Positions 12,805 through 63,221 are shown, counted from the stretch's first letter. The stretch: DNA of 64,000 nucleotides from Ostrinia nubilalis (GCF_963855985.1 NC_087099.1:6044001-6108000), one strand, 5' to 3'. Notes: a model not told the origin generated them from the letters alone. A program made the numbers and translations.

Positions 12805-13320
12805 CCTATACAGGGTGGAATTTTGTAATGCCACCTGAAAGGAAAGTACTCTTAATACTAACTTTTTACTCGATTAATACGAAATTTTTACTCAAAGAAA
12901 ACATTTCTTTATTTTTTAAAAGAAATAGAACTGCATTCAAAGATTTCCAAAAATTTGCTTACTACACCCGGGAATCGAACCAACTAAAATATGTTAAAAA
13001 TTACACCCTGTATTTTTATTGCATCGATCGTTAGGGTTAAGTATAAGGATGAAATCTCTCATACAAACATGATAAATCAAATGAAAGGAAAACCATAAAA
13101 TCTTATATTATTGTAATTATTTACAGAAAATTGTATGGTATGGGTAAATATTCGAAAAATTTTCAAAAATCTTTAAATGCAGTTACTTTCTCTTTCTTCC
13201 CAAAAATGAAGGAATGTTTTCTTTGAGTAAAATTTTTTATTTACAGTAATTAAGGGTACTTTTCCTCCAGGTGGTAATGAAACCCGAGTCTCTGAAGTTA
13301 TGGGTTACATTTTTTCCCAG
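12805..13320. repeat. Two related elements in inverted orientation
   Basis: The segment 12805-13013, bordered by TACAGGGTG and CACCCTGTA, matches the reverse complement of 13095-13320. The shared core includes ACTCAAAGAAAACATT and AACTGCATT(C/T)AAAGAT. The pair could fold into an imperfect hairpin of about 150 bp per arm. Confidence 0.6.
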
Positions 13321-13330
13321 GATTCTTTAT

Positions 13331-13566
13331 TTATTCATCATATTTGTGTAGGTAGTTAATACGATACCTGTCCCAAATATGACACTCAAATCCGAGTAGG
13401 TATGGTTCATCCTTTTCTTGAACAATGCAGCGCACTATCTGCTCAAAATTTGAATTAAACTTATCCAGGACTCCAGAATTGAATCCAACGTATCCCGCAG
13501 CAAGAGAGAGCATGTAACGGTCATAGATCACCTCGCACCTGTCCAAAGGAATCGTTTGTTCGTCGC
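13331..13566 (-). CDS. Hypothetical terminal exon or gene fragment
   Basis: On the minus strand an AG acceptor (TTCATAAG) at 13568-13567 opens a frame of about 78 codons to a TAA at 13333-13331, and AATAAA overlaps the stop. The predicted peptide is balanced and coding-like (DRCEVIYDRYMLSLAAGY, then EKDEPYLLGFECHIWDRY). GC content is higher than in the flanks. I do not recognise the family. No ATG is present, so upstream exons would be needed, and I found none in the repeat-rich DNA beyond. It could be the last exon of an unannotated gene or a captured gene fragment, as it abuts a repeat at 13320. Confidence 0.3.
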
Positions 13567-13703
13567 CTTATGAATATAAACCGGTTCTACGCAAATTTCA
13601 ACTCTATTCGCATTAGCATAATACAGTGCTTTGCGGATATTAATATTGCATTAGAATTATGGAGTTTGAGGTTAGAACTAGAACATTTTTTTAAGTTTCT
13701 TAT

Positions 13704-13851
13704 GCTCGTTTTCACCATCAATCCCTAATTTTTAAGTAACCCCTATGGACATTACTATTATGAAAGCAATAAACTTATTAAGTATTGAAACAAAATTTCT
13801 GTTATGTGTTAGGGGTCACTTCAAAATTAGGAATTGATGGTGAAAACGCGC
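13704..13851. mobile_element. MITE family F, copy 1
   Basis: Inverted ends GCTCGTTTTCACCATCAATC...GATTGATGGTGAAAAC-type, followed internally by a CCCCTATG/CATAGGGG-type motif. Better-preserved copies lie at 25852-25972 and 27926-28046. This copy holds an inner segment (13750-13795) that also occurs at 10557-10605. Confidence 0.7.
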
Positions 13852-14983
13852 ATTATACTAAAAAAAATCATAGGCAATATATTATACCACTAATAATAAT
13901 ATTTTTTATCAAAGTGATCAAGGACTTCTATTAATCATAGAGTCAAATAAAAATGTTTATTACCTATCCACATTTTATTTGCGAAAAATTGTAAAAGCGC
14001 AGATAAAAACTTTGAAATAAACTTAATACTTCAGGGAAGAGTCATAATTAAATGCATTATGCATCAAGTTGGAGTTTTACGGCGTTTATTAAGAAAAATA
14101 TGAAGAAGTTTATTGGTCGTAAACAGAGATGCCGAGTAGGTATGCCCTGAGCCAAGAATAACGTAAGTGAGTTACGGGCAACTCTTTATTGTATAGACAG
14201 TAACAAAGGCATAAGATATGCCATTGTTTGATTGGACACTATCATAGAGTCATACAGGGTGAATTTGCAATCAGTGTCCAAATTAGGAGCGACTCAGAAT
14301 CGGTAATTTAATCGATTTACGTAACGAAAACATTTTTTTTTTTCGAACTTATTTTTATTTATTATCGAAATTGTCTCACGTGGATAATTTACTTCTTTCA
14401 TAGAAAAATAAGTAACACACAACTCACACAAGTAACTGCGAAGCTTAATAGACATACCTAATGCGCGCGAAAATAAGCCTTAAACTTAAAACTTAAGGCG
14501 ATTAGAGTCCTCAATGACCTTGGGCGTTTGACCTTCACGCCGCGAGCAACACCCGCGTACCCCGCACCAAAAACTCCGATTTGACACCGATCAAAAATAC
14601 ACGGGCATAGGTAGATACAGAATAGAAGCTCTTTCTTCATACATTACTGCCTATTATTTTAAACTTAAATTGATGAACCTTGATGTCGGTGTCATTTAAC
14701 TCAGGCGTAAAGGTATTTAATAAAAATAACAAAATCCATGAACATTTTGTACGGGATAAAATTTTATTTTATTTTTCGTAAATTTTCTAATGCTTTTGTC
14801 GGTTCAGTCGTTCTCGAAATTTGAACAAACCCGACTTTATTACAAGCTTTTATTTAGCTTGCAATTTATGATGTATGTAGGTAATTACATAAATGTTTGT
14901 TCGGGTGGAATCTTGCAAGCTGAATTAGTTGCAAGCTGAATTAGTTAGACCAACTTCCTGACGACAACTAGGCTAGATGACAA

Positions 14984-15250
14984 AATTTCAATTATTTGTC
15001 CGCCAGACAGATAATTAGAAAATATTAGACTCGTATTTTTTATTTTCTTTCATAATTAAATAATAACAGTGCTACATCGAGTTGAAATGGCGCGATACGC
15101 CACGCTTGAGTAGAATTTTTACTCAAATGTGACGTCACGCGACATTTCAACTCAATATAATACTGTAATTATTCGATTATGGAAAAAATTAAAAAATATG
15201 AGTCTAATATTTTCTAATTATCTGTCTGACGGACTAAATAGAATTTCGAT
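14984..15250. mobile_element. MITE with arms of about 60-100 bp
   Basis: GTCCG(C/T)CAGACAGATAATT and AGAAAATATTAGACTC on the left recur inverted on the right at about 15195-15250. Class unknown. Confidence 0.65.
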
Positions 15251-16767
15251 TTCATTACCCAGTCATCATCCCTATTGGAACGCATTAGTACCTAGTATTG
15301 TCTATGGCCTAAAAAAGCAAATGTTTCTGCTTTTGTCTATCACTTATGAAGAATAAACTGAAAATGTATTTGTCTTTTTATTAGAAATCCTTCATCAATT
15401 GATTGAGTTCAAATTTCGGATATAGGTACATGTAATTCGGGTGACAATGCAATATTGTGATGACATGGAGCTGATCTGATGGTAGAGCTGGAATGCCAGT
15501 GGCCCCATAGCAACTCCGGGAATAAACAATAAATAAATAAATAGTTTATTCATTAAAAATAAGAGCATTACAAGAACTTATTATGCTAGAGTTTACATAT
15601 ACGGTTCATAGTCTTTTGTAGCCTGAGCTAGGTTAATAAACGATTCCATCGAGTTTAGGCTCGTTTGATTTGTATTTATTTATTATTATACCTAAATAAT
15701 TTCATTACAATTTTCTAAAAATGCACAAAAACTTAAAAATCTTGAAAACGGTGATATTTTTACTGGGGTCAAAATTGGACGTTAGGGAGACCATGGCGAG
15801 GCCTATCGATGGTTGAAGGGTTATCCATTGTTTTTGGGACACCCTGTATAAGCAAGTACCTAATGTTATGTAAGTAGGTACGCTACTTTGAAAATCATGA
15901 GTCTTCAATTCTCTAAGGGAAACTGCAGGGTCTGATGATGGAGCTGGAATGTGGCCATAGGAATAGGCTAGTTTCTTTAAAAAAGACTTTTGGTCCGTCA
16001 ATTTTACATTATCAAAAAATATTGGACACAGGATATTTTTATTTTTCAATGAAACAAGTAATTACGAAGATAATGATGCGATGAAATTCCGCGTGACGAC
16101 ACAAATCGCCACATTTTTAAGCATGCCTTGACGTCATGTGCCTCATCTTCTGAACTTTGGTGCGCTTCATCTCTTTAAATTTTCATAAGTTTAAAAAAGT
16201 GAAAAATACATTTAGAGTTTTTTTTTGGTAAGTTCACCGACGGACTTATTCAAACACTTGCTACTTTCTTGCTTTATCCACGAAACATCCCTATTCTTCG
16301 AAATTATTACGATCTACAAACGGAAAATCTCTGCTACTACGCCGCAGTAAATTCCCCATCATAAATAAAAAGATAATTTTGGTTTCATGGCATGCTCCTA
16401 AAATTCATCACCTTATAAGAGGATTTCAGTTTTTATCTGCGAAACTTTTTAATAATATAGGTACATACGTTTCATGGTTTGGTAATTTAGGGAAGTTTAT
16501 TTGCACTTAACATGAAAAATATATTGGTATCAATGTACTGAGTACCTATGCACCTTCAGTGGCAACAACAAGGTCTACTGGGTACCTATAGTCTACTAAA
16601 GGCATGAAATAGATTAATTTCACTAAAAATTAAAACCAACTCCAAAACGAATCACCAAAAGGTAGGACACCGACACCGACTCCGAAAATGGCTAATTTTG
16701 TAATCAGTATCCAAATTTTTAATAAGCTCTATAGAACAATTCAATACCACTTTATCTTAATTTTTTT

Positions 16768-16865
16768 TAATGTGACAGGAGGCAAACGAGCAAACGGATC
16801 ACCTGTTGGTAAATGATTACCGTCACCCATAGACACCCGCAGACCCAGGGGCGTTACAGGTGTTA
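16768..16865. mobile_element. Lepidopteran-type SINE fragment
   Basis: Contains GACAGGAGGCAAACGAGCAA, ACGGATCACCTG and CATAGACACCCGCAGACC, the wording of a very common short interspersed repeat in moth and butterfly genomes (from memory). A shorter fragment at 18834-18890 contributes codons to the downstream malic enzyme gene. Confidence 0.6.
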
Positions 16866-17207
16866 TTTTTAATTGTGGTATTTTCGCGAAGAAACATATT
16901 TAAAATCTAATTCTAATAAGTATGAAAAATATAAATTGTTTTCTTCACGTAAATCGATTAAGTTACAGATTCTGACTAGCTCCTAATTTGGATACTGATT
17001 GCAAAGGCCTAGTAAATAAATAAATAACGTAATAATTTTTCTACTTGTATTTATCTAGTGCAGTTGTTTAGGAGTCAATTATAGTTTTTTTACACTAATA
17101 GATTCTATTCAGGTAGAAAATAGCGTCTGAGCGCGTCATAATTCAATTGTATTGTCTGACTGCACGTACTCTATGAACAATTCTGACATAAAATCTATTG
17201 TCGAACA

Positions 17208-17338
17208 AAAGCTGGGTTACACCATCTTACTTCAACTTTGACAAGCGTCAAAAGTCTGTCTAACTCCATACAAAAAACACCGGTTATCGCCAAAGCTACG
17301 GTCAAAGTTAGGTCACGTCAGGTGGTGCAACTTAGCCA
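17208..17338. mobile_element. MITE family C, copy 1
   Basis: Begins CTGGGTTACACCATCTTAC and ends GGTGGTGCAACTTAGC, with internal AAAAGTCTGTC and CTCCATACAAAA. The reverse-complement copy is at 18597-18712. Confidence 0.6.
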
Positions 17339-18596
17339 AAGAAAAAATTCATTTTGATCGCTAATGTCAGTTTGCAGCGAGTGACACAACCTCCCCGTCT
17401 GAAGGCCAGCGGCCGACTGCCGCCCGCACCCCGCGAAGGCCCCCTCAACAGCAAAACGTTCGGAATTTATCAAAAGTAAAATTTATGAATGAAAGTAATG
17501 TTCGATTGAAAAACGCAACGTGTCATTTAAAGATTAAAGAATTCCCAATCTATTCGTGCAAAAATCTTTTAAATTAACATAGCCGTTTTGGAGGAGTAGG
17601 GAATTTAAGTAAAAAATCGATGTCCCGTATTTATTTTTTTAATCCAAAACAAAGAGACGTAGCGAAAATTCAAACGTCACAAATGTAGTCCTTGAACTGT
17701 TGTATAACATATATTTTTTTCAACTATTTCTGTCCAGCAGTAAAAGAGGAGTAGGCTTTACAAAATGCCCATTTGGCGCGGATTGAGGACACTAATCGCC
17801 TTAAGATATGGGTACCTGCTAATTAGATTCTCAATAGGTATTTTTTTGCGAAAAATACAACGATTAAAAATAATGAAGAAAAGTAGTATTGTTAAATTGT
17901 ATTTTTTTTAAATGGATACTGATTGCAAAATTACCTTGTGTATGACAATGACTACAGTCATTGAAATAGCCAAGAGAAGAGAACCTGTATTTTTTGAAAC
18001 TATGCATTTCAGCTACAATTCTACTCTACTCTAACTCTACGTGAGTGCTATGGTAACGTAAAAATCAGTCCTTTTTTGTGCAATAATGATGTGAATCGAG
18101 TCAAGTACCCCTTTAGTGGCTTTCATCTCTCCTTTTTTCCCTTTTCCCCTCTATCTTTTTCTATTTTTATCCTCATTCCGAGTAACTCTACATTTCAAAA
18201 TCAAATAGATTTTGCGGTGACAAAAAAACTGATTAGTTAAATTATTAACACTTTACTTCAAAAATATTAATAGGGGTAATATAACAGTAAACGTGTAACC
18301 AACTTTCCGGTCCATAGTTAAAACGGACGTATCAATTTAGAGAAGTCAGTTTTCAGTTGTGGGAGTTCAGATTTACTTAGTACCTGTGTGGGAAAGAGAT
18401 AACTTGATTTATTGATCTTTGTTTTATTAATTTTATTTGAAATATGAGTTATAAACTTACCAATTGTTCTTAAATCAAAGCTCAAATTCTACTTCTTCTT
18501 CGCCTTCTTCTCTCTGTAATGACGTAATTAAATTAGAAAAAATTGTTTTCCAAATGTCAGGTTGAAAAATCAAACTACACATTTTTTACTTTCTTT

Positions 18597-18712
18597 GGCT
18601 GAGTTGTACCACCTTATTTTAACCGTGACTGTAACCATAATCGGTTTTGTATGGAGTTTGACAGACTTTTGACGTTTGTTAAAGTTAAAGTAAGATGGTG
18701 TAACTCTGCCAT
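18597..18712. mobile_element. MITE family C, copy 2
   Basis: Inverted relative to 17208-17338. It lies just beyond the stop of the downstream malic enzyme gene, hence probably in its 3' untranslated region. Confidence 0.6.
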
Positions 18713-18797
18713 ACTATTAAACTCTCGTTTTCTCTCGTCTCGTCACATGTGTGGAAAAAGAAATGATTTTCCTAAAATTTTGACCAATGTTTGGCAC

Positions 18798-26464
<7,667 letters not shown>

Positions 26465-26740
26465 CTCAAAAAATACTTCGCATTGGTAAATCGTTCGAAA
26501 TGTATGACAATCTATGTCAATTAAATTCTTCTTCTTTCTTCTTTGACTTTTGACGGATTAGGTATTTTCATAGATTTATTTTCAAAGAGATTTTATTTTG
26601 AGTACCTTTAGTTGTTGATACAGATTTTAGCTCAAAAAGTATGAAAAAATAGTTATGAAACCAACAAATTAATAAAAATATCTTTAGTGTGTTATATCTA
26701 ATGAAATCATTACACCATATATAGGCATATTATTATTGCT

Positions 26741-26968
26741 ATGTTCAATAAATACAACAGAAATAATAATAAGAAAATAATTTTTTATCAAAGGCTCAAG
26801 ATTGCTGAGCACACTACAATAGATTTTAAGCAATCACTTGACCAACAAGGACCTCTAGACAGTACAATGTTTATCACCGATCCGATTAGAAATCGCTTCG
26901 CTAATCGAATAGGCTTGGACGACGACAAAACAATGAAACCACAATCTGTTTTGAACATGTTTAATTAG
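26741..26968 (+). CDS. Hypothetical small protein, divergent to malic enzyme
   Basis: An ATG at 26741 opens 75 codons with polar, coding-like wording after an Asn/Lys-rich start (DFKQSLDQQGPLDSTMFITD, then DDDKTMKPQ), ending in TAG at 26966-26968. AATAAA follows at about 27090. It starts 277 bp from the malic enzyme ATG on the opposite strand, so the two could share a promoter. I recognise no family, there is no signal peptide or membrane segment, and the AT-rich context makes a chance frame possible. Confidence 0.3.
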   Translation: MFNKYNRNNNKKIIFYQRLKIAEHTTIDFKQSLDQQGPLDSTMFITDPIRNRFANRIGLDDDKTMKPQSVLNMFN

Positions 26969-26969
26969 T

Positions 26970-29024
26970 AACATCTATAGTTTTTGTAACAATTGAACTA
27001 ACTAAACATACATTAACTTTTTTCTATAAGCTGCGTTATTTGCGGGAGGGGGGAACAAGATAATTGACCTAAATAAGAAATTGTAAAAATAAATGAGACC
27101 CTGATACATCAAGATCATAGAACAATTAATATTGCATGATAATTGACAACTCACAATAAAACAATTCCATCGTAATTAACTGTAAGATCAGACAGGCAAA
27201 GTTAATTCTGTATTTGTACAGCTGCTATATTTACCCATAATTTATAATATACATCGTCACAGCAACATAATCACTTCGTATCAAAGATACTTCACATAAA
27301 TAAATAGACCAAACAAATGAAATACTTAAAACAAACTCGTTCCTTTCGCTCAGCGAAATAAAACTGACTCACTACAAAATGTACATCAAAAACTAAAACT
27401 ACAATAAATTTCCAGTCAGAATTAAATTAATACTACGACCGAAGGGTTTTTTTAATCTAATGGGACATACAGTAGGATGAAATTAAATATTTACTTAATA
27501 GGTATGTAATGTGTTGATTTTTTCAGAAATTCTTTACTGGACAGCCACACATCTTATTGTTTCTTTTTCTTAGATCAAAGCATGATTGTCAAAATACAAT
27601 ACATAATACTATGGCAATACAGTAAACAAGTTCGATAATACTAATTCAATACTGAATCTATTTTATTTTTATCCCAAATAGTGGCACTACATTTCGCTTG
27701 TTTTATTATCATAATTTAAACGATCTACGTATTACGTTCTAAATGTTTCATTTCACATTATTGGTTCATGTCTTAAAATATTCATAATAGAAAATGCAAA
27801 AAATTCATGACCTGCATATAATTTTTTGATGATATTCCATTCCATAAAATGTAATGCTGCAGTGACTAGAGTTTGATTGTTAGGTACGGACGACGGAACA
27901 TCAAGATAATCATTGTAGCGCCTTATGCCCGTTTTCACCATCAATCTCTTATTTTTAAGTAACCCCTATGAAAACAAAATTCCTGTTATGTGTTACCATA
28001 GGGGTCACTTAAAAAATTAGGGATTGATGGTGAAAACGGGCATTAATCACTTGAAATAAGTGCTACTTTACAACAAAACTGTAAAACCTGATGTGCGGTC
28101 GCCTGTACATCCCGTATACGAGTCATACTGTCAAATATAAAATAATACTCACAACATTAAGTAGGACGATTGTTTCATAATAAAACATTTCATTTATGAC
28201 TTAAAATAAAATTATTATAACATAATGATGCGACTTAGCAAAATATACTGCGACGCGAAATTTTGTTTTAAACAAACAACTACAAATATTTCATGTGCCC
28301 GTCAACTTAAATTTCTGTATATAAATTCCAAATATAAATCATAATAAAAACGTGAAAATAAACGCTAGTTAGATTTTAACAAATATCACACAATTTTTAT
28401 AGATACGTAAGTCGCCAGTGCGTAAATATTTAGTGGGAGAAGCTAAACAATGTGTTTCAAAGGCCCCGTTATTTATTAACATTGAACATGCAAGTGTAAC
28501 ATCGATATAGCGTCACTACTACACTACCCGCACGTAAACTTATGACGGTCAAAAACACTACATGCAATATGATTAGATGAATATAATATCCGACTAACTC
28601 CTTACAACATTCAACATTATTTAAGAACATTAAATTCCATCATTGTATTGTAATCGATAATTATATCTTATGCAACAATTATTGTTACCCAGATTTTAAA
28701 TAAAATAAATGATAATAAATACGTGAACAGTCAAAGATTTTGACTTAAAAATAATACTCAAATGTGTAACAGAATCTGTTACTCGACATCCTTTAGTCGT
28801 TTAGCGTGTTTTTTAAATAAAAAGCTTTGTAAACAGCGTCACATATGAAACAAATGGAACAAATATGAAACACTCCAGTTGACGTGATACCACAGGCAAA
28901 CGCCTGCCTGAACTTAGCTATAGAACCATCCAACAAACGTGGTATCTGAAGTCAACGCGTCGTTAGGTAAATCGTCAAAGTTAATACCGGTAAGAAATAA
29001 GTTATTTAAAATTAATAATACTGT
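26970..29024. other. Region between the malic enzyme genes
   Basis: Holds the upstream gene's 3' untranslated region and MITE family F copy 3 at 27926-28046 (palindrome TGCCCGTTTTCACCATCAAT...GTGAAAACGGGCA). A candidate minus-strand AATAAA lies at 28477-28472, about 550 bp past the stop at 29025. The rest is AT-rich with nothing recognised. Confidence 0.5.
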
Positions 29025-59026
<30,002 letters not shown>

Positions 59027-59622
59027 TTCAAAAAATATTTTTCATCTACACAACTGAAATCCTTAGCAACGACAGCGAGCACGCGAGTAATTACGAATAA
59101 TATTTTTATTATTTTAGATTTGCAAAGCAACGCCCTCCATCCAGGTGGCAGTGATGTGACTGACAGCTAACTGACGATCTGACATTTGACTGATTGACAT
59201 TTCGGCTGCGCCTCATTGATCAAAGATCCAATCAAAATCTTAATCGATTAATCGTCCAGTAACATTACTTTATCATTTCTCATCTCCCCATTTTCTCCCT
59301 GCCAATATGCATTTTGCGGATGTAATTTTTGTCTTTCGCCTTTAAAAACGGTGGGTACCTAATCAACAAGGAAAATACATTTTAACAAACCGGTAAGATT
59401 CGTTACCGGTATACAGTGAGCTCGATTGTTCGAGCTCTAGTAAAGATTTGTCTATGAATTCTTTTTGACAGGACGGCCTTGACAAAAATATTGACAGTTT
59501 AATGACATGATAGAATTGATAGATGTCAACTTTTCGGTGAAAAAGGAATTCCGTATTATTGCAAAATAATTAATAAATTCAAGAATTTTTTTAGTTTTGG
59601 AAGTAATAAATCATTAAATGCG
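59027..59622. promoter_or_regulatory. Bidirectional promoter region, malic enzyme and SLC25A39-like carrier
   Basis: Only 596 bp separate the two divergent start codons, so both 5' untranslated regions and promoters must lie here. Two adjacent palindromes stand out: ACCGGTAA-GATTCG-TTACCGGT (59389-59410) and GAGCTCGA-TTGT-TCGAGCTC (59418-59437). No TATA box is obvious in either direction. Shared control is an inference. Confidence 0.65.
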
Positions 59623-62600
59623 ATGATTCGAGAAGATGATCCTCAGTTTCGTATTACTCCGTTTCAACAAATGGCTTCAGCATGTTCCGGTGCCCTTATA
59701 ACCTCATTATTTAGTAAGTTTTTGTTTGTATCTTTAATTCCGTCTAATAACTAAGTAAATCTGCCTACTAGCTGGACAGCCACTAGGTGTATAAACTTAG
59801 ACAGCCATTTTAAATATTAAATACTTCCGCCTAGCAACGATTAAAAAGTGTTCAATTTTACAAAACAAAAATCTTATCTCTAATCTTCTGCACTTCAAAC
59901 TGTCAAGGTTAAGGTTTCTGTGGAATTTGAAAATTAATTTTAACCTTTACATAATGTAACTGTTGCAGTGACACCTCTAGATGTTGTTAAAATAAGATTA
60001 CAAGCTCAGCAAAAGGCACTGTTGTCAAACAAATGTTACCTGTACTGCAATGGACTTATGGAGCACCTTTGCCCTTGCGGCGAGACTGCGTGGATTCCCC
60101 GACGAGTGCACTTCCATGGTACAATGGTATGTAATAATAATTACCCTACAATATTGTAGATTAAGGTAAATTAAATGTGCATATGAACTAAGTTTATTAA
60201 AGTAAAAAGTTGTTGCTTTGGCTATGGCAGAGTGTGTTATTCTGAATCTTGGAATAGCAACACCAAACAGTTCATTTGTTTTGTCTCCTTAATTTGGATG
60301 ATATTCTACATGCCTTGTACTAGATCCCTTACAAGTTAACATCTGTCTTCAAACATTAACTGCAGATAAATCCTCTCCCTACAGTTTTAATTATGTTTAT
60401 TTATGTTTTAATTTCAGGATGCTTTCTACAAAATAGCAAAATTGGAAGGTGTGCCCGCATTGTGGTCTGGTTTAAGCCCAACTTTAGTTTTGGCTCTGCC
60501 ATGCACTGTTATTTACTTTGTATCTTATGAACAACTCAGATACAGAATGAAAACGTTTTACAACCAAATGTCCGGAGACCGTAAGTTTTTATTATTTGTC
60601 TAACATTGCCCTTATTTTCCAGCGTAAGACTTCGATCAAGTGGTGTGTAAAGTACATTAAGTCCTAGTTACCCTTTAGACGTTGTAAACTTTAGACTTAC
60701 TGATATGATGTAATTTATAGCTTGTCTTTGATTACGAACAATGGCATGGTATTGTGTAATCTGTAGTCAAGTGCTTGTTTTCCCAACCTTAACTTCAAGG
60801 TGAATTGATGGCAACAAAAGTTTCTAATTGAATTAACCATTTTTAAGAATCTTAGTTTACTGTTTGAATAAGAATCTTTATCATACTTTATTACAGTAGT
60901 ACATTCTGTCGATAATAGCCTCAAGTTGCATCCGTTTTATTCCAATTAAAATACACATTTGTATAGTTAATTTATGTATACTCTTTCCTGTATTTCACCA
61001 GTTTATTAGCGACCTCTCCATCACTAAATACTTTATTTTATTAAAACTACTTACTAATCCATGTTAATAATTTCGCAGTGTCTCAACCAATGTGGATACC
61101 CTTGATAGCGGGGGCTACAGCCAGAATGACAGCTGTGACTATAGTCAGTCCATTGGAATTGATTAGGACAAAAATGCAGTCAAAGAACTTAACATATGCT
61201 GGTAAATATTGATTAGAATTTCTACTAAAGTTATGAGTTTTTAAAAGTGGCATGGCAAGCTTTTTACCCGACTGTGCCAGAAGAAGGGTTATGTTTTTCT
61301 TTGTAGGATTATGCTATCATACCATACCTTTCCTGATAAATTAACTAAGTATTTTGAACACAATTTAAACTATTTTACCGTATTCCTTTCAGAAATAACA
61401 TCTGCATTGCGAGACGTAATAAAATATGAAGGTCTTAGAGGTCTGTTTCGTGGATTAGGATCAACGCTTTTAAGGGATGTACCATTCTCAGGTATGACAA
61501 TATTCTTTGTGCTACTATAGCAAACATTTTCTTAGACTTGAATTGTGATTCATTTAAATGTGTTGAATATTTACAGGACTTTATTGGACAACGTTTGAAT
61601 CAACAAAGAGAGTATTTAATAGGCCAGACTCTGAGAAGAACACATTTTTATTCAATTTCTTCTGTGGATCTGTTGCTGGCAGTGTGAGTATCAATAAATT
61701 TAATTGATTCGTAATCCATAAGAAGAAAAGCAGTTTTATAAGAAGCTAGGCAGATTGACACAAATTAAATATACAAATCAATCGTGTTCTTTTTATTCTT
61801 TAGATTGCTGCATTTGTGACTTTGCCATTTGATGTCGTCAAAACCCATCAGCAAATAGAGCTAGGTGAAAAAGAAATTTATACAGGTGAGTCACTTGTCA
61901 GCATTTATTTCTAGTCATACTATTGAAAACTATTATTATTCCAATTTTAATTTTTTATTATTTGTAGATGGAAAGGTTCAACAGCGGGCTTCTAATATGC
62001 AGGATATTGCTAGAACCATATACCGTAATCATGGAGTAAAAGGATTGTTCACGGGCTTACTACCTCGAATATTCAAGGTTGCCCCTGCATGCGCGATCAT
62101 GATTGCCACATTTGAATATGGGAAACAGTTCTTCCAAAAGTACAACACACAGAAATATAAGGAGAAAATGCAAAGGTGAGAATGAGAATATTAAGTACTG
62201 TATGTAATGTGTGTTCCATTTGAGAGTGGGTGGCAGTTATTGTCCGTTTGGAAAAATAGAAGCACCAATATTGTTATGCAATATACATAAATATTTTATT
62301 GTTCAAATTAATTCTGACTGTAATTGGTTGTTTAAACTAAAATATTGATGCTACTATCAATTTGTGTGGGTTTTTGAAATGTACTTGTTTCTGCCATCAA
62401 TTTTTTAGTTTTTATTATAGGAAATTTATTGTGGTGTAGATAATGAAAATGCTACCCAACCATACTACAAAACCATATTTAATTCTTTTTCAGTTCATGC
62501 ACAGATTGATTTTTGTTTTTGTTTGTTTTATAAAACATTCTATTTCAGACAAGGAATAGAAATAGAAATTATTAAAAGCGAATAGTTGTATGTCCTTGCG

Positions 62601-62850
62601 CTCCTGAAGGTATTCTGTTTATTTAATAATGTACATGTTTTAGCAAGTGCTTTAGTTAAATCTTTAATTTTATAATATTAGCAACTATTTGTAGCTTTAC
62701 TGTAAATTATGAGACAGATACCAAATTAATTGTAAACTTAGATCCTCAAAAAAGTGAATAACTTTGGTTTTTAATGGTTTTTTCTTTTTTATTTACAGGC
62801 ACCAAGATATTGTGTTGATAGGAAAGACTAACAGTAGTGACTACTCATGA
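59623..62850 (+). CDS. Mitochondrial carrier, SLC25A39/SLC25A40-like
   Basis: Coding exons: 59623-59713, 59969-60126, 60418-60580, 61079-61201, 61393-61491, 61577-61683, 61804-61885, 61968-62175, 62799-62850. They total 1083 nt, 360 residues, close to the family's usual length. Three carrier signatures mark the three repeats: [11 protein letters not shown] (residues 32-42), [11 protein letters not shown] and [11 protein letters not shown]. After the first comes a matrix loop with four cysteines, [16 protein letters not shown] (Cys 53, 57, 65, 67). Family knowledge: SLC25A39/40 and yeast Mtm1 sit in the inner membrane, and the mammalian proteins are needed for mitochondrial glutathione import; the human loop cysteines have been linked to Fe-S sensing. 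If the exon 8 donor is not used, a TGA follows at once, giving a protein 16 residues shorter. A two-codon upstream ORF overlaps the start. Confidence 0.92.
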
Positions 62851-63215
62851 TTCAATAGTTCAGAAGCAAGAAATGAACCAAGAAAATGAATGATCAAATA
62901 ATATTATTGTGATAAAACTAGCATAGCTAATAGTCAATACAGGATGTTATGCTTGCAATTGAGAATAATGCATAGAAACATCTGTAAATTGTTACCAAAT
63001 GAACTCTTAACTAACAAAATATAGGCAATTCTGCAATCATGTTAGGATTTATTTATATTCATTTTGTGATATTGTAGGATAACATTTCAGGCATAAAATA
63101 GCTTTTGAAAGTACTGTATTTATGTAGTACTTCTTACACAGCTAGTTCGGACCTGAATACTGATGAGTTTGTATATTAGTATTTTAGACTATAGTAGCAA
63201 ATTCTAGCTTATAAC

Positions 63216-63221
63216 AATAAA
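63216..63221 (+). terminator. Candidate poly(A) signal of the carrier gene
   Basis: AATAAA 366 bases past the stop; no other AATAAA or ATTAAA was noticed between stop and here. Confidence 0.5.

Larger units (their letters stand above)
13860..18590. other. Gene-poor DNA downstream of the malic enzyme pair
   Basis: Apart from the repeats listed separately I see no gene. A GC-rich patch at 17390-17450 stands out but carries no convincing frame. A candidate minus-strand poly(A) signal (AATAAA) for the downstream malic enzyme gene lies at 18428-18423, about 370 bp past its stop. Confidence 0.35.
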
